A stretch of DNA of 64,000 bases from Polyangium sp. y55x31 (GTDB lineage Bacteria > Myxococcota_A > Polyangia > Polyangiales > Polyangiaceae), in the NCBI RefSeq assembly GCF_029946505.1, contig NZ_JARZHG010000014.1, positions 1 to 64,000 on the forward strand, read 5' to 3'. Within the stretch, counting starts at the first letter, position 1; every line of letters starts with the position of its first letter. The notes under the pieces were generated by a model that was not told where the DNA came from, made no database searches, and saw only the letters and a list, made by a program, of their open reading frames with translations. Positions 1 to 6,816 of this stretch are shown here, in pieces. A program made the position numbers and the translations under genes.

Positions 1-256
1 CGGAGGCGCCGGCGGCAGCGGAGGCGCCGGCGGTGGCGGCGGCGCGGGCGGAAGCGGCGGCGCAGGCGGAAGCGGCGGCGCGGGCGGCGCAGGCAGCGGC
101 GGTGGTTCGCCTTCGACGCCGGGCCCCATCGCAGAGGGTGGCTGCGCGTGCTCGGCTGCAGGTGATTCCACCTCCACGGGCATGGAATCCGTCGCCCTTC
201 CCATGGCTGGAATCCTTCTCGCCCTCGCGCGAAGCCGTCGCCGTATGCGACGCTGA
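1..256 (+). CDS. C-terminal end of a MYXO-CTERM-type surface protein (partial)
   Basis: Only the last 84 or so codons are inside the window, read from base 2 to the TGA at 254-256. They encode a long Gly/Ala/Ser linker, then Pro-Gly-Pro, a Cys pair in GCACSAAG, a hydrophobic stretch of about 12 residues (SVALPMAGILLALA) and a basic end (RSRRRMRR). A Gly-rich spacer, Cys motif, short membrane segment and Arg cluster together match the myxobacterial MYXO-CTERM sorting tail, which is thought to mark proteins for processing and surface attachment. The body of the protein lies to the left, so its function is unknown. The Gly-rich DNA resembles linkers in several lipoproteins further along. Confidence 0.7.
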   Translation, partial: GGAGGSGGAGGGGGAGGSGGAGGSGGAGGAGSGGGSPSTPGPIAEGGCACSAAGDSTSTGMESVALPMAGILLALARSRRRMRR

Positions 257-286
257 CCGGGCGCGTCCGCCCTTCGTCATCCTCTG

Positions 287-363
287 AAAAGGCGTGGGCC
301 TCGCGCCAAAAACCTCGCGAGGCCCCACCCGAGCAGGCGCAATCAGAGCTTCATCGAGCCGCC
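287..363. repeat. Dispersed ~78-bp repeat, copy A (contains a terminator hairpin)
   Basis: This stretch is nearly identical to 4528-4605. Both copies start with AAAAGGCGTGGGCCTCGCG, contain the same hairpin, and end in TCATCGAGCCG. Copy A lies between convergent genes. Read on the minus strand it contains codons for G-G-S-M-K-L-stop, equivalent to the last codons of the lipoprotein gene overlapped by copy B. Here those codons are not in frame with any gene. Confidence 0.75.
295..328. terminator. Bidirectional terminator hairpin (copy A)
   Basis: GTGGGCCTCGCG at 295-306 pairs with CGCGAGGCCCCAC at 316-328 around a short A-rich loop, with one bulged base. It lies between the ends of the convergent genes ending at 256 (+) and 381 (-), as expected for a shared intrinsic terminator. 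There is an A run on the left, so the U-tract favours minus-strand transcripts. Confidence 0.6.
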
Positions 364-380
364 CGGGGGGCGAGTGCTCG

Positions 381-1049
381 TCACTCCGTCGGCCCCGGCT
401 TCTTTTTCGTCGGCCGGTCCGGGATGACCGTATGGATCTCGGCCTCGCTGAAGCCCTCGATCTTGTAAAGCCGCTTCAGATTCGACAGGTCCGCGTGGAC
501 CACCTTGGCGAGCGCGGTGCGGACGCGGCCGAGGATTTTGACCTGCGCGGCGGGCTTTCGGGCGGCTTCGACGGCGACGCGCAGCGCTTCGCCCTCCGCC
601 TGGATCTCCGCCGCGGCGCTCGCGGCCGTCGCTTTCGAGAGCTTCGGGTGAATGCCCGCGTGCAGGAGCTCCACCAGGATCTCCATTCGGTCTGGCTGGC
701 CGTCCGTGTCGCCGTCCGCGTAATAGGCGGTGCCGTCGGGGAAGAGGACGGAGAGGGCGGCGTCGTTGGCGGGGCGTCCGACCTCGTTCCAGATGATGTC
801 GTGGTTCTTGCCGAGCGTGAGGTCGGCCGACCGATTGCGCGCGTCGATCTGCGCGGCGAGCGGCGCGAGGACCTCCTGGGCGACCTTGTATTTGGCCTCG
901 ACGTTCGCCACGAGCGAAAGCGAGGCGCCGAGGCGCTGATCGGCGAGCTCCTGCCATCGCCCGCCGCGCGCCCTCGCGTTCGTGAGGGTATCCCGCGCGT
1001 CCCCGAGAATGTCGCCGGCAGCCGCATCCCGCCGGATGATCTCACCCAT
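381..1049 (-). CDS. Hypothetical protein, 222 aa
   Basis: The product is a soluble protein of 222 residues with no signal peptide or membrane segment, and I do not recognise its family. The N-terminal half is helical and charged. The middle carries an acidic D-G-D-T-D-G-Q-P-D-R run around residue 113 that looks like a calcium-binding loop or the edge of a turn. The C-terminus is basic and Pro-rich (RPTKKKPGPTE). The start is supported by AGGAGG four bases upstream of the ATG. It stands alone, convergent with the MYXO-CTERM gene, and the downstream repeat supplies a terminator. Related proteins may exist only in myxobacteria; I cannot assign a role. Confidence 0.75.
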   Translation of the reverse strand: MGEIIRRDAAAGDILGDARDTLTNARARGGRWQELADQRLGASLSLVANVEAKYKVAQEVLAPLAAQIDARNRSADLTLGKNHDIIWNEVGRPANDAALSVLFPDGTAYYADGDTDGQPDRMEILVELLHAGIHPKLSKATAASAAAEIQAEGEALRVAVEAARKPAAQVKILGRVRTALAKVVHADLSNLKRLYKIEGFSEAEIHTVIPDRPTKKKPGPTE

Positions 1050-1602
1050 GGATCCTCCTTTTCACGTCTTGAAAGGTGCCCCCACCCACGAAGGGGGGAC
1101 ACTACAGCGGGAGGAGGAGGGACGGGAAGGGCGAAAACGACGGAAGCGTGCGCGGGGCGGGGGTCACGGCGGGGTGAGATCGGGGAGGCGCGCTCGGGGG
1201 GACGACTTGGGGCGGCGTGAAGCGGCGAAGGGGGTGAGGGGAGGGGATTCACGGCGCTGTGGATCGGAGTTCCGAGGGTGGGATCGGCGATCCACAGCGG
1301 GGTGGATCGGGCGGGGGAGAGGGGCGCGGGCGGGTGACGGCGGCGGGAGGTGGAGGCGGGAGGCGAGGGAAGGCGGTTCGCGGGGATGGGGAGGGGAGGA
1401 GGTGAGGGGGAAGGGGAGATCGGGGCGGTGTGGGATGGCGGGGGCCGGGTGGGGAGGCGGTTTCGGGGCGCTGGGAGGTGGGGGAAGCGGGAGCGGGAGC
1501 GGCAAGCGGGATCTGGTTGTGTACCGCTTTTGAGGAAGGGGGCAGGTCGCGTACCGGATGGGCCACTTGCCAGGTGTGGCGGCCGAGATGGCGGAGGGGG
1601 GC
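1050..1602. other. Gene-free, strand-asymmetric G/purine-rich region
   Basis: I see no convincing gene in these 553 bases. From about 1080 to 1500 the plus strand is dominated by G and A, with many GGGAGG, GGGGAGG and GGGGG runs, so both G-quadruplex and triplex structures are conceivable. The left end holds the ribosome binding site of the gene at 381-1049. The right end holds a hexamer-type repeat copy at 1481-1518. Confidence 0.6.
1481..1518 (-). repeat. CCAGATCCC-type hexamer repeat, minus-strand copy
   Basis: Read on the minus strand, this begins CCAGATCCCGCTTGCCGCT and continues as CCGCTC/CCGCTT hexamers. It matches the plus-strand element at 4452-4516 over roughly 30 of 38 bases, so the two form a dispersed family. 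It is not coding in any plausible frame. Confidence 0.6.
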
Positions 1603-2070
1603 TCAATACCGCGAAGCGCAGACTCCATCTTTACAAATGGGCACGAGCATAGGGCACGAGGGAATCGGAATGGGTACGAGCTTGTCGCAGCCGCTCTTGG
1701 TCCAAGCCTCACAAGCCGGCTCCGTGATACGTTTTCGGTCCGCCTCGTACGTGGCCCGCGCGGCTTTGGCGATGCTGACGCCGCAGCTCGCAGCCATGCA
1801 AATGCCATCCGAAAGAATCTCGCAATCGGCCTCGGTCGTGCAAGTGGCGGATTTGGCTTGCGCTTTGCCTAAAGCGTCGCGGGCCTCGGCACGAAGCGTA
1901 TCGCATGCTGCGGTGGAGGGCGGCGCAGCGGCCGGCGGTGAGGAGCCTGCCCTTGTGTCGGCGGACGGCGTCACGGGGGCGTTTCCCGAAGGCGGTTCGG
2001 CGCAGGCGACCCAAACGAGGGGCGTAAGCACGGCGAGCCCGACGAACATGAGGGGAGACAACGATCGCAT
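1603..2070 (-). CDS. Small cysteine-rich lipoprotein
   Basis: The product has 155 residues. The ATG at 2070 is chosen because it begins a lipoprotein signal peptide: basic start, hydrophobic core and a WVAC lipobox with the acceptor Cys at residue 23. A Pro/Ser/Ala-rich spacer follows. The C-terminal domain then has eight or more cysteines spaced as in C-x3-A-D-C-x7-C-x4-C, ending in VPICKDGVCASRY. The pattern resembles extracellular disulfide-rich domains common in myxobacterial lipoproteins; the protein at 51902-52279 is similar in style. It is probably exported and anchored in the envelope. It lies 44 bases downstream of the ArsC-like gene on the same strand and may be cotranscribed. Function unknown. 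Confidence 0.75.
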   Translation of the reverse strand: MRSLSPLMFVGLAVLTPLVWVACAEPPSGNAPVTPSADTRAGSSPPAAAPPSTAACDTLRAEARDALGKAQAKSATCTTEADCEILSDGICMAASCGVSIAKAARATYEADRKRITEPACEAWTKSGCDKLVPIPIPSCPMLVPICKDGVCASRY

Positions 2071-2114
2071 CGGCAAGAGATAGCCGGCCGGGACGGCAAA
2101 GTCGAGCCGCCCGC

Positions 2115-2471
2115 TTACGGTTTGGTCGCCTCCGCAAACGCCTTCCAGGTCACCTCGGCGGCGCCCACGGCCGCGCGGGCGCCGTCGCGTACGATCGGCG
2201 TGCGAAGCAACATTGGATCCTCCAAAAATAGCTCCGCGAGGCGTGTTTCGCTCGGGTCGAGGTATTGAAGGCCGCGTTCTTTCACGCGAGGGCTGTCTTC
2301 GGCATAAAGCGCGCGCATGCCGCCCACGGCGCGCGCGACGCTGGCGAGCTCCCCCTTGGAGAGGCCTTTTTCGCGCAGATTGATGAACTGCACTTTGATA
2401 CGCCGCTCCGCGAAAAATCGTTGCGCAGCGCGGGTCAGCTTGCACTTTTCGGTGCCGAAGATCTGAATCAT
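2115..2471 (-). CDS. ArsC/Spx-like (arsenate reductase family) protein
   Basis: A 118-residue thioredoxin-fold protein beginning MIQIFGTEKCKLTRAAQRFF. The single Cys at about residue 10 in the first loop, the following basic/aliphatic helix and the C-terminal L-R-T-P-I-V motif with its cis-Pro-like position are typical of the ArsC/YffB/Spx family. Members are glutathione- or thioredoxin-linked reductases, or RNA polymerase-binding regulators (Spx). With one cysteine and no operon partner for arsenic resistance, I cannot tell enzyme from regulator. A GTG 18 bases further upstream is an alternative start. The cysteine-rich lipoprotein gene follows on the same strand. Confidence 0.8.
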   Translation of the reverse strand: MIQIFGTEKCKLTRAAQRFFAERRIKVQFINLREKGLSKGELASVARAVGGMRALYAEDSPRVKERGLQYLDPSETRLAELFLEDPMLLRTPIVRDGARAAVGAAEVTWKAFAEATKP

Positions 2472-2708
2472 CTCGCCCGAGCTTACCACACCCGATGCGG
2501 CCCCCGCTCCCCCTACCGTTTCCGGCTCCCATCATCGCCAGATTCCCGCGCTGCGGTTCTGCGGGTCGGTTCAAGCGCGGGCACGACTCCATCAAAGCAC
2601 TCAATCCGAACGGCATGGTGCCACTCGGGCCGCTCGATCCGTTCGGCCTCGAGGCGGAGGCTCTACGCTCGCGAGCGTGACCTTTCGACGCGCGACGAAC
2701 CTCGCGCG

Positions 2709-3512
2709 TCACACTCGGCCGATGGACCCCGAGGTGCGCAGCTCGCCGAGTAGCTCGCGCGGGGTCACTCCTGCAATGGAGCGAAACTCGGCAATCAGAT
2801 GCGCTTGATCATAATAGCCGGCTCCGGCGGCAATGCCGGCCCAACCGGCCGGGCGGCTCTCCCGCGCGGCGCGCAGGGCGCGGTGAAAGCGCGTGAGCTT
2901 GGCGTAAGCCTTGGGCCCGACACCGAGTGTCTCCAGAAAGAGGCGGCGAAGGTGACGCTCGCTCACCCCGAGCTCGTCGGCGACGGCGCTCACGCTGCTC
3001 GCACTTCGCGTGGCGAGGCGCTTCGCGGCTTCCAGGGCGAGCGAGGTGTGGGCGCGGACCGCCTGGGCGGGTGCGGATCGCGCGACGATGGCACTCTCCA
3101 GAATGGCGGCCGCGGCGACCGTGTCTCGTGCCCCGGCGAGGCGCTCGTAGAGGTGCTCGGTGTCGGCTTTGCCCCAGAGGTCTTCGAGGGCGACGATTCG
3201 TCCGGTCAATTCCGGAGCCGACACGCCGAGCACGCGCTCGCTCGCGCCCAGCCGAAGGCGCGCCATCACGCTGCGCTGCCCGCGCCGAAGCATCTTGCGA
3301 CGCGCGCTCTGCCCCACGCCCATCGCGTGCGCATCCAAACCGCCACGAGCCGACACCCCGAAGCGCGCGACGATCTGAAGCTCGGCATAGGGGAGCGCGA
3401 CGCGCTGTCCGTCTCGGTCGCACTCGAGGACCGAGAGCTCGGCCACCGGGGATCCGCTCGACGGGAGCGACGCCCGCGCGACACGAGGCTCTTGAACGAT
3501 GGGCGAGTGCAC
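2709..3512 (-). CDS. AraC-family transcriptional regulator
   Basis: The product has 267 residues. The C-terminal third is the double helix-turn-helix DNA-binding domain: SVSAVADELGVSERHLRRLF forms the first HTH, and the second half contains the conserved G-x-x-P-x-x-Y-A-K-L-x-R linker and a YYDQAHLIAEFRS helix followed by G-V-T-P-R-E. The N-terminal 150 residues are a ligand or cofactor-binding region without a recognisable cupin signature. It is divergent from the epimerase gene at 3614, with about 100 bases between the starts. By the usual logic of AraC regulators, that neighbour is the first candidate target. Inducer unknown. Confidence 0.85.
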   Translation of the reverse strand: MHSPIVQEPRVARASLPSSGSPVAELSVLECDRDGQRVALPYAELQIVARFGVSARGGLDAHAMGVGQSARRKMLRRGQRSVMARLRLGASERVLGVSAPELTGRIVALEDLWGKADTEHLYERLAGARDTVAAAAILESAIVARSAPAQAVRAHTSLALEAAKRLATRSASSVSAVADELGVSERHLRRLFLETLGVGPKAYAKLTRFHRALRAARESRPAGWAGIAAGAGYYDQAHLIAEFRSIAGVTPRELLGELRTSGSIGRV

Positions 3513-3613
3513 GAGCTATCTCATGCTACGCGCACGAGGCGCACGCAAGCTCGGCGAGGTGCTTGTCCGTTTCTTCCAATCGGCCAAACCACGTGGTGAC
3601 TACAGTCCGGGGC

Positions 3614-4450
3614 ATGAAGATCCTCGTCACCGGTGCCACCGGTAAGGTCGGAAGTCGCCTCTCCAAACGGCTCGCTCAGCGCGGCCATCACGTGCGTGCC
3701 CTCGTTCGCGACGAAGCGCGCGCAAAAGACCTGCGCGAAGCCCACATCGAGCTCGCTCTGGGCGATCTGCTCGAGCCGAGCTCCCTCTCCGCAGCGGTGC
3801 GCGGGGTCGACGCGGTCGTGCATTGTGCAGCCTTCTTTCGTGGCGCGACGCCGGAGCAGGCGCACGCGGTCAACAACCTCGGCACGCAGCACCTCGCCCA
3901 CGCGGCCCGCGAAGCCTCGGTGAAGCGCTTCGTCTTCACGAGCACCGGACTCGTCTACGGGCCCAGCGCGGTTCGTGGACGCCTCTCGCACGAAGACGAC
4001 TCCTGCGACCCGATCGACAGCTATCCCAAGAGCAAGCTCGCCGCCGAGCGCTTCCTGCTCGCGCTCGAAGGCCTCGACGTGCGCGTCCTTCGATTGCCGT
4101 TCGTCTACGGCGACGGAGATCCGCACATCGCCGACGTGGTGCCGTTCATGCGAACGTTCCCCCCCACGCAACGGATGTCGATGGGCCATCATCTCGACGT
4201 GGCCCAGGCCGTCGCGCGTTTGCTCGACGCGCCATCCCCTTCCCATCGCGTGTACAACCTGGTGGACGACGAGTCTCCCACTCTCGCCACGCTGTTCGCA
4301 ACGGTTGGCGAGCCTCCCCCGGACGGCTCCACCCCCGAGCGTGCGAGGGCCTTCGAGGCCGTCATGGATGGAAAGCGGATCCGCGAAGATCTCGGCTTCT
4401 CACCCGAGGTGCCGCGGCTCGGGGATGCCGTGGCGAGGGGGATTGCATAG
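3614..4450 (+). CDS. NAD(P)-dependent epimerase/dehydratase family protein (extended SDR)
   Basis: A 278-residue Rossmann-fold protein starting MKILVTGATGKVGSRLSKRL, which gives the G-x-x-G-x-x-G dinucleotide site at residues 7-13. The S-T-G-L-V-Y-G segment and the Y-P-K-S-K-L motif (Tyr-x3-Lys catalytic pair) are those of extended short-chain dehydrogenases acting on sugar nucleotides or other alcohols. The sequence is shorter than UDP-glucose 4-epimerase, so the substrate is open. The start is the ATG after TCCGGGGC; the upstream reading frame is the shadow of the divergent regulator. The AraC-type regulator at 2709-3512 probably controls it. Confidence 0.85.
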   Translation: MKILVTGATGKVGSRLSKRLAQRGHHVRALVRDEARAKDLREAHIELALGDLLEPSSLSAAVRGVDAVVHCAAFFRGATPEQAHAVNNLGTQHLAHAAREASVKRFVFTSTGLVYGPSAVRGRLSHEDDSCDPIDSYPKSKLAAERFLLALEGLDVRVLRLPFVYGDGDPHIADVVPFMRTFPPTQRMSMGHHLDVAQAVARLLDAPSPSHRVYNLVDDESPTLATLFATVGEPPPDGSTPERARAFEAVMDGKRIREDLGFSPEVPRLGDAVARGIA

Positions 4451-4451
4451 C

Positions 4452-4516
4452 CAGATCCCTCTTGCCGCTTCCGCTTCCGCTCGCGCTTCCGCTCGCGCTC
4501 CCGCTTCCGCTTCCCG
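4452..4516 (+). repeat. CCAGATCCC-type hexamer repeat, plus-strand copy
   Basis: It begins CCAGATCCCTCTTGCCGCTT immediately after the stop of the epimerase and continues as about eight degenerate CGCTTC/CGCTCG hexamers. The head matches the minus-strand copy at 1481-1518. It sits directly before the hairpin repeat at 4528. Confidence 0.65.
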
Positions 4517-4527
4517 CCCAGAAACCC

Positions 4528-4605
4528 GAAAAGGCGTGGGCCTCGCGCCAACCACCTCGCGAGGCCCCCACCCGAGCAGACGAAAGTCAGGGCTTCATCG
4601 AGCCG
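4528..4605. repeat. Dispersed ~78-bp repeat, copy B (terminator plus lipoprotein 3' end)
   Basis: This is the second copy of the element at 287-363. It includes a terminator hairpin, the spacer CCCGAGCAGACGAAAGTCAG and the last codons (G-S-M-K-P-stop) of the lipoprotein gene at 4587-4883. Identity with copy A is high, with only scattered substitutions. Confidence 0.75.
4537..4570. terminator. Bidirectional terminator hairpin (copy B)
   Basis: GTGGGCCTCGCG at 4537-4548 pairs with CGCGAGGCCCCCAC at 4557-4570 with small bulges. It separates the convergent epimerase (+, ends 4450) and lipoprotein (-, ends 4587) genes. An A-rich flank (GAAAAGG) gives the U-tract for minus-strand transcripts. Confidence 0.6.
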
Positions 4606-4883
4606 CCGCCGCCGGCGCCGCCCATACCACCGGCGCCGCCGCTGCCGCCCATTCCCCCCGCGCCGCCCATACCACCGGCGCCGCCCATTCCCCCCGCGCC
4701 GCCGATACCACCGGCGCCGCCGCTTCCGCCGGCACCGCCGGTCCCCGTCGTGCTGCTGCTGCTGCTCGACGAGGCCGTCGTGTTGTTCCCGGGGGGCATG
4801 TTTTCCTCCTCCACGTCCCCGCAGGCAACGAGCGCGGCGCCGAAAAGCGCTGCGCCCGAGAGGGCTATGGCAAGGATCCGCAT
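4587..4883 (-). CDS. Small Gly-rich lipoprotein
   Basis: A 98-residue protein: a signal peptide with lipobox LVAC (Cys at about 21), a short acidic segment, a poly-Ser/Thr run, then a long GGAGGMGG-type repeat filling the C-terminal half and ending in GGSMKP. There is no globular domain, so it is likely a lipid-anchored flexible surface peptide, or the remnant of a longer protein that has lost its domain. Its ATG is four bases after the stop of the cupredoxin lipoprotein gene, so the two form an operon. The 3' end lies inside the dispersed repeat. Composition is extremely biased, but the signal peptide and spacing support a real gene. Confidence 0.65.
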   Translation of the reverse strand: MRILAIALSGAALFGAALVACGDVEEENMPPGNNTTASSSSSSSTTGTGGAGGSGGAGGIGGAGGMGGAGGMGGAGGMGGSGGAGGMGGAGGGGSMKP

Positions 4884-4887
4884 GGGA

Positions 4888-5478
4888 TTACTCGACGAAG
4901 ATCGCCCCCGTCATCCCGGTGAGAGCGTGCGTGTCACAGTAATACCCGAACGTGCCCTTGTCCGGCAGGGTGAACGTCGCGCTCATTCCGGAGGTCGTCT
5001 TCTTGATCGGCGACGCCGCGTCCTCGGTCTTCATGATGCCGTCGACCGTCCCGCCCACGAGCGGGTGGATCCCGAAATTCGATTCGAATGCCACCTCCGA
5101 GCCCGCCTTCACGCGAATGCACTTCGGTGCGTATGCGAGGCCCATCGTCTTCACGGTCGTCGACGCGTCGGCCGTGTGATCCTCGGCCATATCCACCGTA
5201 CAGCCATTGACGGCCATACTCCCGCCGCCGCCGCCGGCGCCGCCCATACCGCCCATACCACCGGCGCCGCCCATGCCGCCCATACCACCGGCGCCGCCCA
5301 TACCTCCCATACCTCCCATGCCGCCCATACCGCCGGCGCCGCCCATGCCGCCCGTGCCGCCGGTCCCGCCCGTGCCGGCCGTCCCTCCCGTGCCGCCGCT
5401 GCCGCCGGTATCGTCGCCACAGCCCGCGCCCGCTGCCAGCATCGCGCCCACAATCACAAGCATTCCGATCGTTCGCAT
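4888..5478 (-). CDS. Cupredoxin (plastocyanin/azurin-like) lipoprotein
   Basis: The product has 196 residues. The ATG at 5478 begins a lipoprotein signal (MRTIGMLVIVGAMLAAGAGC, Cys20). A GGMGGAGG linker of about 65 residues follows, then a cupredoxin domain. Type-1 copper ligands are visible: His in N-F-G-I-H-P-L, Cys and His in Y-Y-C-D-T-H, and Met in G-M-T-G-A-I-F-V. It is therefore a membrane-tethered blue-copper electron carrier or copper-binding protein on the envelope. It is first in an operon with the small Gly-rich lipoprotein. A start 66 bases further upstream is possible but would bury the signal peptide. No redox partner is encoded next to it. Confidence 0.85.
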   Translation of the reverse strand: MRTIGMLVIVGAMLAAGAGCGDDTGGSGGTGGTAGTGGTGGTGGMGGAGGMGGMGGMGGMGGAGGMGGMGGAGGMGGMGGAGGGGGSMAVNGCTVDMAEDHTADASTTVKTMGLAYAPKCIRVKAGSEVAFESNFGIHPLVGGTVDGIMKTEDAASPIKKTTSGMSATFTLPDKGTFGYYCDTHALTGMTGAIFVE

Positions 5479-5681
5479 GTTCAAGCTACCAACCTTTCTC
5501 GCGTGGCCCGGCCTCCCCCGGATGCCGGAACCACGTATGAACACACCCTATCACCCTTTCCGTCGCCACGTCTCCACGGACGCACGACCTCGACGGTAGT
5601 GGAATCTACGATTACCATCCTCCATGCATACCAAATACCGCCACATCTGGAATCCCGGCTGACCGTCGTTCCTCGGATGCC

Positions 5682-6710
5682 ATGGTTCGTCCGCTCGGCC
5701 CTTCCGCCCGGGCGAGGATCGGCTTACCCTATCCAGGAGTCGTGCTGCGTTACGCTCCTCCACCGGATTTTCGGTATGTGTGGCTCGTCCCGGGGCCGAG
5801 CTTCCGGGCGCTCACGATCGCCGCAGGCACGGTGGGACTTTCCAGCCTCGGCCTCGCGCTCGGGCCGGAAGCGGCGGCCTGGTCACTCACGTCAGGCTCG
5901 CTCCCGATCGGGCTCGCCGTCGCCGGCGGCGCGGCGTTCGCCGTCGGCCTCGTGCGGCAGATCCAAAGGCCGAAGGCGCCCTCCGGGGCGCGCGAGGTGA
6001 ACATGGCCATCGTGCCCTGGGGCGTGCTCGTCGACCCGGGCGCAGAGGCGCGGATCCTGCGCTGGTCGGCCATCCGGAAGGTCGAGGTCGCGGTCAAGCA
6101 CACGCTCCGCGGCGGCACGCCCGCGATCGTGTCGAGCGTGGTGACGGTCGAGACCGAGCACGACGTGCTCGCCGGACACGCTGTCGGGGCCGTGGGCCTG
6201 GAGTCGCTCACGGTGAACCTCGACGCCTACGCGGACGAGGCGTCGCGCCCCCTGGCCGTGGACCTCGACGGCATGGAGGTCCTCGGCGAGGACGGGATCG
6301 GGCCCGTGGTGGGCCTGCTCCTCCGGCACGCGCAGGAGCTCTGCTCGACGAGCCAGGGCGCCGCGCGGCTGCATTTGCCGGCGGGCGATTATCGCCGGGC
6401 TCTGCTGCGGGCGCCGGGACCCGAGACGCTCGCCGTGCTCGGCCGCGCGCTCGCGGGAGACGTGTCGGGATCGGCGGATCCGCGGCCGATCGCAGCGATC
6501 TGCGCGGCCTTGCTCGGCGCGAAGGAGGTCACACCGAAGCTCCTCCGCCTGTCGAGCTCGCCGCACCCGGTCGTGGCCGCGGTCGCGCGCGCGGCGGCGC
6601 TGCGCCTCGGCGTCGCCCCCGCGAAGGTGGGGTCGATCGAGGAAGTGGACGAGTTTTTGTTCGAGGAAGACCGCGAGACCATCGCCCGGATCGCCGCCGG
6701 GATCGATTGA
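5682..6710 (+). CDS. Hypothetical membrane protein
   Basis: About 342 residues from the ATG at 5682. A GTG at 5742, preceded by AGGAG only two bases away, is an alternative start. Two hydrophobic segments lie near residues 43-65 and 75-95 (the second ends in GGAAFAVGLV), followed by a cytoplasmic or periplasmic region of about 240 residues. That region has a PH-like beginning (NMAIVPWGVLVDPGAEARIL) and a C-terminal helical part resembling a single HEAT-type repeat (PHPVVAAVARAAALRLGV). No enzyme motif is visible. It is transcribed toward the lytic transglycosylase 100 bases downstream. Function unknown. Confidence 0.7.
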   Translation: MVRPLGPSARARIGLPYPGVVLRYAPPPDFRYVWLVPGPSFRALTIAAGTVGLSSLGLALGPEAAAWSLTSGSLPIGLAVAGGAAFAVGLVRQIQRPKAPSGAREVNMAIVPWGVLVDPGAEARILRWSAIRKVEVAVKHTLRGGTPAIVSSVVTVETEHDVLAGHAVGAVGLESLTVNLDAYADEASRPLAVDLDGMEVLGEDGIGPVVGLLLRHAQELCSTSQGAARLHLPAGDYRRALLRAPGPETLAVLGRALAGDVSGSADPRPIAAICAALLGAKEVTPKLLRLSSSPHPVVAAVARAAALRLGVAPAKVGSIEEVDEFLFEEDRETIARIAAGID

Positions 6711-6816
6711 GCGGCACGCCGGATCGTTTGATTTCATAACGTAATCGAAGGAAAAACAGACGGGACTTTCTTGCAGGCCCCCTCGCTCCCCTGCTAGCTC
6801 TCGTGGAGGAGTGAGC

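Noticed and set aside
343-957. Possible frameshifted longer version of the gene at 381-1049 ending in G-G-S-M-K-L
   Set aside because: The frame is an Arg/Pro-rich shadow throughout. The shared ending is explained by the dispersed repeat, not by a frameshift.
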